Below the pieces are notes generated by a model that saw nothing but the letters and a program-made list of their open reading frames with translations, made no database searches and was not told the origin of the DNA. Positions 38,338 through 45,587 of a stretch of 64,000 nucleotides of DNA are shown piece after piece. A program made the translations under genes and the position numbers. This DNA is from Bradyrhizobium sp. AZCC 1721 (lineage in GTDB: Bacteria; Pseudomonadota; Alphaproteobacteria; Rhizobiales; Xanthobacteraceae), in NCBI RefSeq assembly GCF_036924715.1, contig NZ_JAZHSB010000001.1:62001-126000 (forward strand). The letters are read 5' to 3'. Within the stretch, counting starts at the first letter, position 1, and every line of letters begins with the position of its first letter.

Positions 38338-38919
38338 TCAGAGATGCGCGAGATAATGCGCGAGCGCCTCAATCTCTTCCTCGCTGAGGGAATAGGCGAC
38401 GTCCGTCATCGCAGCCATCGCGCCGCCGGATCGCACTCCCGATTTGTACTCGCGCAGCGCCTTGACCAGGTATTCCTCGCGTTGGCCGGCGACGCGGGCG
38501 ACCCCCTTGGTGCCGGCGTAGCTATCGGTGTGGCATGACGCGCAGCGCCGGCCAGCGGCCGCCTGCGCGCCTTTTTTGGAGAGATCAGGGTTTTCGTCAG
38601 GCTTGGGCGCTTTCGGCGGTTCGAGCGAAGCGTAGTAGGCGCCGAGGTTGCGAATATCCTCATTATTGAGCTGTTCGACGATCGGCTGCATCTGTTCGTT
38701 CTTGCGGGTGCCGGCACGAAAGAACACGAGCTGCCACTGGATGAATTGATCAGGCTGCGCCGCCAGCGAGGGAGTGTTCTCGATCTGCGAAATGCCGCCC
38801 TCGCCATGACAACCGACGCACAGCTCGGCTTTCGCCTTGCCGGCCGCGATATCGGCGGCGCGGGCGAGCGGCACGCAAATCACGAGCGCCAGCAGCGACC
38901 CCATCAATGCACTTCGCAT
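38338..38919 (-). CDS. Dihaem cytochrome c (c4-like), periplasmic
   Basis: A 193-residue protein with a signal peptide (about 1-21, ending ARA) and two haem c motifs: CVGCH at about residue 34 and CASCH at about 125. Each is in a class I cytochrome fold with a later Met ligand candidate (MQPI; MAAM). It likely carries electrons from the PQQ-dehydrogenase-like protein encoded upstream on the same strand. ATG 38919 has GGAGAG upstream and gives a proper signal peptide; the longer frame does not. Confidence 0.88.
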   Translation of the reverse strand: MRSALMGSLLALVICVPLARAADIAAGKAKAELCVGCHGEGGISQIENTPSLAAQPDQFIQWQLVFFRAGTRKNEQMQPIVEQLNNEDIRNLGAYYASLEPPKAPKPDENPDLSKKGAQAAAGRRCASCHTDSYAGTKGVARVAGQREEYLVKALREYKSGVRSGGAMAAMTDVAYSLSEEEIEALAHYLAHL

Positions 38920-38953
38920 TTCAACTACTCTCCGCCCGTGCATCAAACAGCAA

Positions 38954-38991
38954 AGGCTGCGGCCACCCGTTCCCCAGGCAAACCGCAGCCT
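38954..38991 (-). terminator. Possible hairpin between the PQQ-dehydrogenase-like and cytochrome genes
   Basis: AGGCTGCGG (38954-38962) and CCGCAGCCT (38983-38991) form a perfect 9-bp stem with a 20-base loop. Read on the minus strand it follows the 39007 stop and ends in TTTG, so it may attenuate transcription into the cytochrome gene. Confidence 0.45.
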
Positions 38992-39006
38992 CTGCCAGCT
39001 CAAATC

Positions 39007-40269
39007 CTACTTCTTGGTGTAGCTGATGCGGTAAATCGCACCGGCCCAGTCGTCGGCCACGAGGATCGAACCGTCCTTGTCTAGCAAGATATCGTTCGGC
39101 CGGCCGAGGTAGCCCTGGTCGCCTTCGAGCCAGCCAGAGGCAAAGATCTCCGATTTGGCGTTCTTGCCGTCGGCATCGACGATGACGCGCTTGATCCGGG
39201 CGCCCTGGTACTTATGCCTGTTCCAGGAGCCATGTTCGGCGATCAGGATGTTGTTCTTGTACTCGGCCGGGAATTGATCTCCGGTATAGAACTTCATGCC
39301 CAGCGGCGCGACGTGCGCGCCCAGATTGACGACGGGCGGCGTGAATTCCGAACACTTGTGGCCCATCGCGAATTTCGGGTCCGGCATATCGCCCTGGTGG
39401 CAATAGGGATAGCCGAAATGCTCGCCGATCCTGGAGATCATGTTCAGCTTGTCGCTCGGCATGTCGTCACTGACCCAATCGCGGGCGTTCTCGGTAAACC
39501 AGTATCGCCCGCTGCGTGGATCGATGTCGCCGCCGACGCTGTTGCGGACGCCGAGCGCCCAGATTTCGGCGTTGCCGGTCTTGGGATCAACGCGGCGTAT
39601 TTGCGAAACGCTGGTCGGCGGAATGCCGATGTTGAAGGGAGGACCGAACGGCAGGTAGAGCCAGCCATCCTTGTCGACGGTGATGTATTTCCAACCATGA
39701 GCGATGTAGGACGGCATGTCGTCATACACCACCTTGCCGGCGCCGAGGTTGTCGAGATTGGCCTCGGCATTTTCGTATTTGATCAGCTTGTCGACCGCGA
39801 CGACGTAAAGCGCGCCATCGAGAAAGGCGAGGCCGGTCGGCATCTTGAGGCCCTTGAGAATGGTCTTGACCTCCTGCTTGCCGCCATTGTCCTTGATCGC
39901 ATAGACATTGCCGAGGTCGAACGAGCCGACGAACAGCGTGCCCTTGTCGCCCCACGCCATCTGCCGCGCGGACAATACGTTAGACGCGTAGACTTCGATC
40001 TTGAAGCCGTCGGGCAGCTTGATCTTCTTCATCAGCGCCGCCAGTTCTGCGTCCGAGGCGCCGGTCGGCGGCCCTGACGGCGGAGCGAGGCCCTTTTGTT
40101 GTTCGGTCTCATCGCCGAGGAACCAGTCCGGCGGCGGATTGGTCCAAAAATCCTTGGTGCCGGACTCGTATTTCTTCAGGGCCTTCTGCTGCGCGCTGGC
40201 CTGGCTGACCCCCGCTACAACGAGAATGGCTGCGAGCGCAAGAATAGATCGATTGAAAGCCGATTTCAT
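39007..40269 (-). CDS. PQQ-dependent sugar dehydrogenase-like protein (sorbosone dehydrogenase family)
   Basis: A 420-residue exported beta-propeller protein. A signal peptide (about 1-26, ending ASA) precedes propeller repeats recognisable as GTLFVGSFDLGNVYAI, GLKMPTGLAFLDGALYV, GVRNSVGGDIDP, HGSWNR and GRPNDILLDKDGSILVADDW. This is the GDH/sorbosone dehydrogenase (YliI-type) family that oxidises aldoses or related alcohols in the periplasm with PQQ. The dihaem cytochrome gene 87 bases downstream is a natural electron acceptor. Confidence 0.85.
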   Translation of the reverse strand: MKSAFNRSILALAAILVVAGVSQASAQQKALKKYESGTKDFWTNPPPDWFLGDETEQQKGLAPPSGPPTGASDAELAALMKKIKLPDGFKIEVYASNVLSARQMAWGDKGTLFVGSFDLGNVYAIKDNGGKQEVKTILKGLKMPTGLAFLDGALYVVAVDKLIKYENAEANLDNLGAGKVVYDDMPSYIAHGWKYITVDKDGWLYLPFGPPFNIGIPPTSVSQIRRVDPKTGNAEIWALGVRNSVGGDIDPRSGRYWFTENARDWVSDDMPSDKLNMISRIGEHFGYPYCHQGDMPDPKFAMGHKCSEFTPPVVNLGAHVAPLGMKFYTGDQFPAEYKNNILIAEHGSWNRHKYQGARIKRVIVDADGKNAKSEIFASGWLEGDQGYLGRPNDILLDKDGSILVADDWAGAIYRISYTKK

Positions 40270-40703
40270 CGCGTCACTCCCCTAGTGCAGCCTGGCGGCT
40301 GCGCCTGTTATTATTTTGAACGTTCGAGAGGCGAATTTGGTCTGGTGAAGTAGGACAGACCAAAAAATGGTAGCACATCCGCTGCCGGAGAGAAGCGCAC
40401 GCCGCGCGGCTCGGTACGACCAAGACAAATTGTGAGACGGATTGCCAAACCGCACGTTCAATACGCTCTTGCAATCCGCTTTTGCGCCGCTGCATCGCAA
40501 TATCCGCCTCGAGCTAACGCGCGCAAGGCGCACGAGTGGGCGGCGTTCCACATCAAGTGGACTGCTTGCGCTGGCACCCAATTGGTAAACGAACAACGCA
40601 ATTGTGGTCCATTTCATACAGGAGTGGATCAAACCCTGAGAAAACCATTCGGCATATCCTTCAATGTCAGTCTCCCCTCGCCCGGGTTTGAGCGAGCGTC
40701 CGT
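40270..40703. other. Intergenic region with an inverted repeat upstream of the PQQ-dehydrogenase-like gene
   Basis: These 434 bases separate the divergent PQQ-dehydrogenase-like and DUF2235 genes. I see no credible gene. TTTGGTCTG (40336-40344) and CAGACCAAA (40356-40364) form a perfect 9-bp inverted repeat 67 bases ahead of the minus-strand start, in the position of an operator. The base composition becomes more AT-rich here than in neighbouring spacers. Confidence 0.5.
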
Positions 40704-43346
40704 ATGGCCAACAAGCGGATCATTCTGCTCTCGGACGGCACCGGCAATTCCGCCGGCAAGGTCTGGCGGACGAATGTCTGGCGTGTGTTTGAATCGCTGG
40801 ATCTGACGAGTTCGCAACAGATTGCGTTCTACGACGACGGGGTCGGCACCTCGTCCTTCAAGCCGTTCGCAATCCTGGGCGGCGCCTTCGGCTTCGGCCT
40901 GAAGCGGAACGTGCTCGATATCTACAAGTTTGCCTGCCGCAACTATCGCTCGCATCTGGACTATCTGGCGCTCGAGGCGGCCGCTGCGAAGACCGAGGGT
41001 CGCGAGGAGAGATACGGTCCATGGCAGAGCGACGACATCTTTGCATTCGGGTTCAGCCGGGGGGCCTTCACCATCCGCGTGGTAAATGGGCTGATCTGCG
41101 AACAGGGCCTGGTGAAATACCAGACCGAAGAGGAGCTCGATCGAAAGGTCGCGGCGGCCTACCGGGCGCACCGGGCAGAGACGTTCAAATCGCAGTTTCA
41201 GGTCGAATGGGCATTTCGAAAGCTGCGCAACCTGTTCGTGTCAGCCAAGCACGACAAGAACGAGCGCCCGGTCGATCACATCGCCTTCCTCGGCCTTTGG
41301 GATACCGTCGCCGCTTACGGCCTGCCCATCGACGAAATGACCCGCGGCGTCAGCCGCTATCTCTGGCCGCTCGAACTGCCGGACCGGCAGCTTCATCCAC
41401 TGGTGCGCAAGGCCTGCCATGCTCTCTCGCTCGACGATGAGCGCACCACGTTTCATCCGCTGCTGTGGGACGAGAGTCCCGAGACCGTTGTCACCGGCAC
41501 CCGGAAGACCAGTTCGGAACGGATCACGCAGGTCTGGTTCGCCGGCGTGCATTCCAATGTCGGCGGCGGATATCCGGACGACTCGCTCGCCCATGTGTCG
41601 CTGACCTGGATGTTGTCAGAGGCGCGCAGCCGCGGCCTTACCTTGAAGGCGGCGCCGGGAGCCGATCCCGACGCATTCACGCGGGTGCGGTCGACCCAGG
41701 ACAAGGACGGCCGCATCTACGATTCCCGCAACGGGCTCGGCGGCTACTACCGCTATGGGCCACGGAGCGTGGCCGCGCTGTCGGATACGAAATTTTCCGA
41801 CGACAAGCGCGATTGCGTGAAGATCGCAGTGCCGAAGATCCACGAAAGCGTATTCGACCGGATCTCCGTCGATGCGCATCTCTATGCGCCGGTCGCACTG
41901 CCACCGGTCTACGAAGTATTGACCTACGACGAGAGGATCGTCACCCCGGACAAGCTGACCGTCCCGCCGGGCAGACCGAAATATGAGAGCCTGGCCTCCG
42001 CCCGTCGGCGCGAGCTCACCCAGGAGCACGTCGTCGGAAGTTCGATCTGGCGGCGACGCATCATCTATTTCCTGACCGTCATCGCGTCGCTCTATTTGCT
42101 GACCTATCCGCTTACATCCACCGCGCCGGCGGCCGCCGAATTCACCACGCCCCTGCGGCCGCTTTCCGACCTCATTCGGATGGTCGGGCTCGCGTTGCCG
42201 GGCGCGGCCTCGCGCTGGATCAACGCCTATGCGAGGGAGCCGCTCTGGTTTGTGCTTTGCGCCGGTCTTGTCGCGCTGCTGCTATGGTTGAGCGCCAGCC
42301 TTAAGAACCGGATCACCGATCAGATGCGCCGCGCGTGGCGCGTGAGCCTTGCAAAGGTCGACCTGCACCGGAGCGAATCCAAACCAAGGCTCGGCCTGAG
42401 CACATCGCAAATGGTGGTGCTGGCTGGCCTGCTCTTTATCGCGCTCTATCCGCTACCGGGCTGGACCGGCTACAGCCTGCCAAAGCTGTCTGCCTCGCCG
42501 CAGACCTTCATCGACCGGATAACCCATCCCTATTTCCAGTTCTTCGCCTTTGCCGTCCTGGTCACCATGTTGCTCCCCGACAGGACTATCGCGCGCTTCA
42601 GACTGAAGGACGCCTACCGGCGATTGCTCACCACCATCAAACTCAAGGTCGCGCCTGCATTCTTTGCGGTTTTCTTCCTGGTCGGCGGCATCGCTTTCGC
42701 CAGCCACTATCTTTTCAACATTCGCGACAGCCTTGGCCACTTCTGCCAGCCAGTGGAAAAGCCAATCACGCTGGAGGTGTGCGATCCCGATGATATGAAG
42801 CTGTGCAAGCGCGCGCCCGACGGCAGCTTCCCTGCCACCTGCACGTCGGCGGCGTGCCGAGGGGTCGACTTGGCCGCATTCAACACCGCCGATCTTTGCA
42901 CACCCGTGGGCGTCATGCTCGAGAGGCGCGGACATTATCAGTTCATCCTGGAGAAGGATGGCGACTGGTCGTTTCTCGGCGCACCTTCGAGCCCAGGCGG
43001 AATGCCGCTCCGTGCGTTCCTGCCCAACTGGAAGAAGAACGGTGTAACAACCGATCCAACCGTTCCACTGGGCCGATTCGCTTTGCTGGCGGCAGCTTAC
43101 CCGCTCAAGCGAACGCTCGACCGGCCCTTTGGCCACGTTATCCTTCGCTACGGCGAGACCGGCAATGAAGAGAACTTCATTGATGGCGAGCCAGCGAACG
43201 GCCGCCTTGACGAGAAATTCAGAGCGACCCGCGACGGGCAGTTGTTCGTCTATCTGAACCAGCCGGTCAGCGGCGTCTTCCCGGGTCTGTTTCGCAACGT
43301 GAATTCGGGAAAGGCCAGGGTCTGGGTCTATCGCATCCCGAGGTGA
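40704..43346 (+). CDS. DUF2235 domain hydrolase with C-terminal membrane region
   Basis: An 880-residue protein. The N-terminal half (about 1-430) is a DUF2235 alpha/beta-hydrolase domain: IILLSDGTGNSAG, FAFGFSRGAFTIRVVNG with nucleophile Ser118, FLGLWDTVAAYG, and HSNVGGGYPDDSLAHVSLTWM. The second half has five predicted membrane segments (starting at about 452, 512, 571, 606 and 650), then a Cys-containing domain of about 200 residues, probably outside the cytoplasm. DUF2235 includes type VI phospholipase effectors of the Tle1 class, but no secretion or immunity gene is adjacent. The combination suggests a membrane-bound lipase-like enzyme; role unknown. Confidence 0.78.
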   Translation: MANKRIILLSDGTGNSAGKVWRTNVWRVFESLDLTSSQQIAFYDDGVGTSSFKPFAILGGAFGFGLKRNVLDIYKFACRNYRSHLDYLALEAAAAKTEGREERYGPWQSDDIFAFGFSRGAFTIRVVNGLICEQGLVKYQTEEELDRKVAAAYRAHRAETFKSQFQVEWAFRKLRNLFVSAKHDKNERPVDHIAFLGLWDTVAAYGLPIDEMTRGVSRYLWPLELPDRQLHPLVRKACHALSLDDERTTFHPLLWDESPETVVTGTRKTSSERITQVWFAGVHSNVGGGYPDDSLAHVSLTWMLSEARSRGLTLKAAPGADPDAFTRVRSTQDKDGRIYDSRNGLGGYYRYGPRSVAALSDTKFSDDKRDCVKIAVPKIHESVFDRISVDAHLYAPVALPPVYEVLTYDERIVTPDKLTVPPGRPKYESLASARRRELTQEHVVGSSIWRRRIIYFLTVIASLYLLTYPLTSTAPAAAEFTTPLRPLSDLIRMVGLALPGAASRWINAYAREPLWFVLCAGLVALLLWLSASLKNRITDQMRRAWRVSLAKVDLHRSESKPRLGLSTSQMVVLAGLLFIALYPLPGWTGYSLPKLSASPQTFIDRITHPYFQFFAFAVLVTMLLPDRTIARFRLKDAYRRLLTTIKLKVAPAFFAVFFLVGGIAFASHYLFNIRDSLGHFCQPVEKPITLEVCDPDDMKLCKRAPDGSFPATCTSAACRGVDLAAFNTADLCTPVGVMLERRGHYQFILEKDGDWSFLGAPSSPGGMPLRAFLPNWKKNGVTTDPTVPLGRFALLAAAYPLKRTLDRPFGHVILRYGETGNEENFIDGEPANGRLDEKFRATRDGQLFVYLNQPVSGVFPGLFRNVNSGKARVWVYRIPR

Positions 43347-43355
43347 GCTTCCAAA

Positions 43356-44126
43356 GTGAGCGTCACCCGAGGCTCATCGCTGGGCCGTGTTATTGCAACG
43401 GCAGCCAGCAAAGCGGTTGCATTCCTGTTCAAATCGTATTCAGAATTGCATCCCAGTCATCGCTCATCTTGGTCTTTCATGAACGCTGCCGGTCGAAGTC
43501 CCATGGGCGATGGAGGATATGACGATGGCTATTCCGCGTGCCCCTGTTTTTGGGGACAGGTGCCGGGCTCCCTGGTTAGAGATTTCGTGGCGGCCAATCC
43601 TTTGTTGACCGGGCGCACTGTCCTTGACCTAGGGTGCGGAGAAGGAAAGAACGCCAATGCTTTTGCGTTGGCCGGCGCTTCAGTGGACGCGGTCGATTGC
43701 TCGGCGTTGGCTATCGCCAATGGAAAACGCGCGTTCCCAAGCCAGAACATTAATTGGATAACGTCAAACGCGGCAGATCACCTAAGAAGATGCCAGACCT
43801 ACGATTATGTTGTCCTGTATGGATTGCTTCATTGTTTACCCTCCGCTGAAGACATTTCGGAATTGATCGCCTTAGCGATACGAAAGACAGCGAATGGGGG
43901 AGCGCATTTTTTAGTCGCATTCAACAACGGTCCACATGATCTGTCCGCACATCCAGACTTTAGGCCGACCCTTGTTTCGCACGCCTTTTATTGCGAGCAG
44001 TACAAAAGGCAGGCCATTATCTCGGCAAGCGACACCGTTCTTCATGAGACGCATCCACACAATCAAATTCCACATTTTCACAGCATCACGCGAATCATTG
44101 CGAAAGTGAGAGATGAGCTGTCCTGA
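43356..44126 (+). CDS. Class I SAM-dependent methyltransferase (TehB-like)
   Basis: Up to 256 residues. The core begins near residue 55 (DGYSACPCFWGQVPGSLV); SAM motif I is VLDLGCGEG (89-97), followed by VDAVDCSALAI and YDYVVLYGLLHCLP. The conserved region resembles small TehB-type methyltransferases. The substrate is unknown; coupling to a HAM1-like enzyme makes a nucleotide or other small molecule possible. The start is unsure: GTG 43356 lies nine bases after the DUF2235 stop with GAGGTGA upstream, while ATG 43479 or 43503 are nearer the conserved core but lack a site. G+C is lower than in neighbours. The SIR2-like gene starts 14 bases inside its end. Confidence 0.78.
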   Translation: MSVTRGSSLGRVIATAASKAVAFLFKSYSELHPSHRSSWSFMNAAGRSPMGDGGYDDGYSACPCFWGQVPGSLVRDFVAANPLLTGRTVLDLGCGEGKNANAFALAGASVDAVDCSALAIANGKRAFPSQNINWITSNAADHLRRCQTYDYVVLYGLLHCLPSAEDISELIALAIRKTANGGAHFLVAFNNGPHDLSAHPDFRPTLVSHAFYCEQYKRQAIISASDTVLHETHPHNQIPHFHSITRIIAKVRDELS

Positions 44127-44940
44127 AGAACTACGCAGGCTCTACCACGAACGGCGCGTGGTGCCATTCGTTGGCGCAGGCGCATCTATGTCCGTCTCGT
44201 GGTCTGGCGGATCAGCGCGAGGACCATCATGGGAACAGATGGTCGATCAGGCGATAAAGCTTCTCGGTAGCAATGACCCTGAACTGTTGCGCCTACGCGG
44301 TAGCGATCTCCAGATTTTGGAATACTTCAAAATCAAAGTTGGAGATTTAGCGCCGTTGACCCATTGGCTTTCTCGCGAATTCTCAATGGCTACTGATAGC
44401 GACATACTGGGCTCACCCATCTTGTCCGAACTGGTCGAACTAGACCGCTGCAGCATTTTCTACACAACGAATTATGATGATTTCTTAGAGAGAGCTTTAA
44501 GGAAATCGGGCCGCCCGACTCAGGCGATCACGGCTGAACGCAGTATTGCACATAACCGCTCCGATGTTGAGGTCGTAAAGTTTCATGGTGACTTTAATAG
44601 CCCGATGGAAATGGTGGTTACCGAGTCTCAGTACATGGACCGAATGAGACTCGAAAATGCAATGGACTTCAAATTGCGTGGCGACATTTTGGGTCGTGCC
44701 GCGCTGTTTATTGGCTATAGCTTTCGTGACCCAAACGTGAACTACATTTTTCACCTAATAAATCGACTGTTTGCAAACCTGCCCGATTCGTTCACGGGGC
44801 GCCGCGCATATATCGTTTTAACGGACCCATCAGACTTCGAGCGAAGACTTTTTCAGCAAAGGAACATTGAGGTTATATCCGTGGGTTCGAATGATCGACC
44901 TCGCGAAATCGCAAATTTGATAAGGGAAATGAGATCGTAA
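44113..44940 (+). CDS. SIR2-like domain protein, probable defence effector
   Basis: A 275-residue protein consisting of one SIR2-like Rossmann domain. All key motifs are intact: FVGAGAS (19-25), FYTTNYDDFLE (116-126, Asn120), VVKFHGD (154-160, His158) and IGYSFRDPN (200-208). Members of this SIR2_2 type degrade NAD+ in several anti-phage systems (Thoeris ThsA, DSR and others). There is no extra sensor domain, so activation would depend on partners. It overlaps the methyltransferase gene by 14 bases and ends two bases before the HAM1-like gene. Base composition is clearly lower in G+C than flanking genes (29 of 60 in 44641-44700). Confidence 0.85.
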   Translation: MSCPEELRRLYHERRVVPFVGAGASMSVSWSGGSARGPSWEQMVDQAIKLLGSNDPELLRLRGSDLQILEYFKIKVGDLAPLTHWLSREFSMATDSDILGSPILSELVELDRCSIFYTTNYDDFLERALRKSGRPTQAITAERSIAHNRSDVEVVKFHGDFNSPMEMVVTESQYMDRMRLENAMDFKLRGDILGRAALFIGYSFRDPNVNYIFHLINRLFANLPDSFTGRRAYIVLTDPSDFERRLFQQRNIEVISVGSNDRPREIANLIREMRS

Positions 44941-44942
44941 AA

Positions 44943-45587
44943 ATGCGCCCGATAAAGATCGTCTATTGCTCATGGAGCGATTTCAAAAAAGAAGAATGGA
45001 GAATTGCGAAGGATCATCTCGAACTGAAGTCAACGCCCGGTAAGAAGTTGGGTGAACTCTTTGACTTGGAATTTAGACAGGCGTCAACTTCGGAACCTCT
45101 TCTTTGCGACCTTGAGGCGATGGTGAAGGCCAAGATTGCGTCAGCTTACCGCCATGTCCAAGTGCCGTGCATCGTCGAGCACGCTGGACTAGTCCTCGAA
45201 GGATATGAGGTCAAATCTTTTCCAGGCGGCCTGACGCAGCCGATGTGGGACTCATTGGGTGCTGAGAAATTTGTTGGTTGCTGTTCAACCCTTAGCACCA
45301 AAGCAATTGCCCGTGCGGTGGTCGGTTACTGCGACGGAATGAATGTATCGACGTTCGTAGGTGAGACAACGGGTGTTCTCGCCGCCACCCCACGCGGCGA
45401 CCGAGATTTCTAGTGGGACACTGTTTTTTGTCCCGATGGTGGAGGCGGCAAGACATACGCAGAAATCGTCGGGGTAGATCGAAGCGGATTGCTGACGAAG
45501 CTGAAGATATCCCAATCGATGCGCGCGCTGCAGAACTTCCTTGAATTTCGTCTTTCGAACGATGCTAAGCTCTTCCCAGCATATTAG
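44943..45587 (+). pseudogene. HAM1-like non-canonical NTP pyrophosphatase with an in-frame amber codon
   Basis: The first 156 codons read as a HAM1/ITPase-like protein (CDLEAMVKAKIASAYRHV, PCIVEHAGLVLEGY, TTGVLAATPRGDRDF) and end at TAG 45411-45413. In the same frame translation continues with exactly the expected family ending (WDTVFCPDGG, GKTYAEI, KLKISQSMRALQNFL) to TAG 45585-45587, for 214 positions in all. So one nonsense codon, perhaps from CAG or TAC/TAT, splits an otherwise intact gene. His80 stands where canonical enzymes have the catalytic Asp (VED becomes VEH). It is coupled to the SIR2-like gene. Either a recent inactivation, amber readthrough or a sequencing error is possible. 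Confidence 0.8.

Noticed and set aside
45411..45413. Possible programmed insertion of a non-standard amino acid at the amber codon
   Set aside because: Pyrrolysine is not expected in this group and no pyl genes are in view. A plain nonsense mutation or error is simpler, so this is kept only as part of the amber finding.
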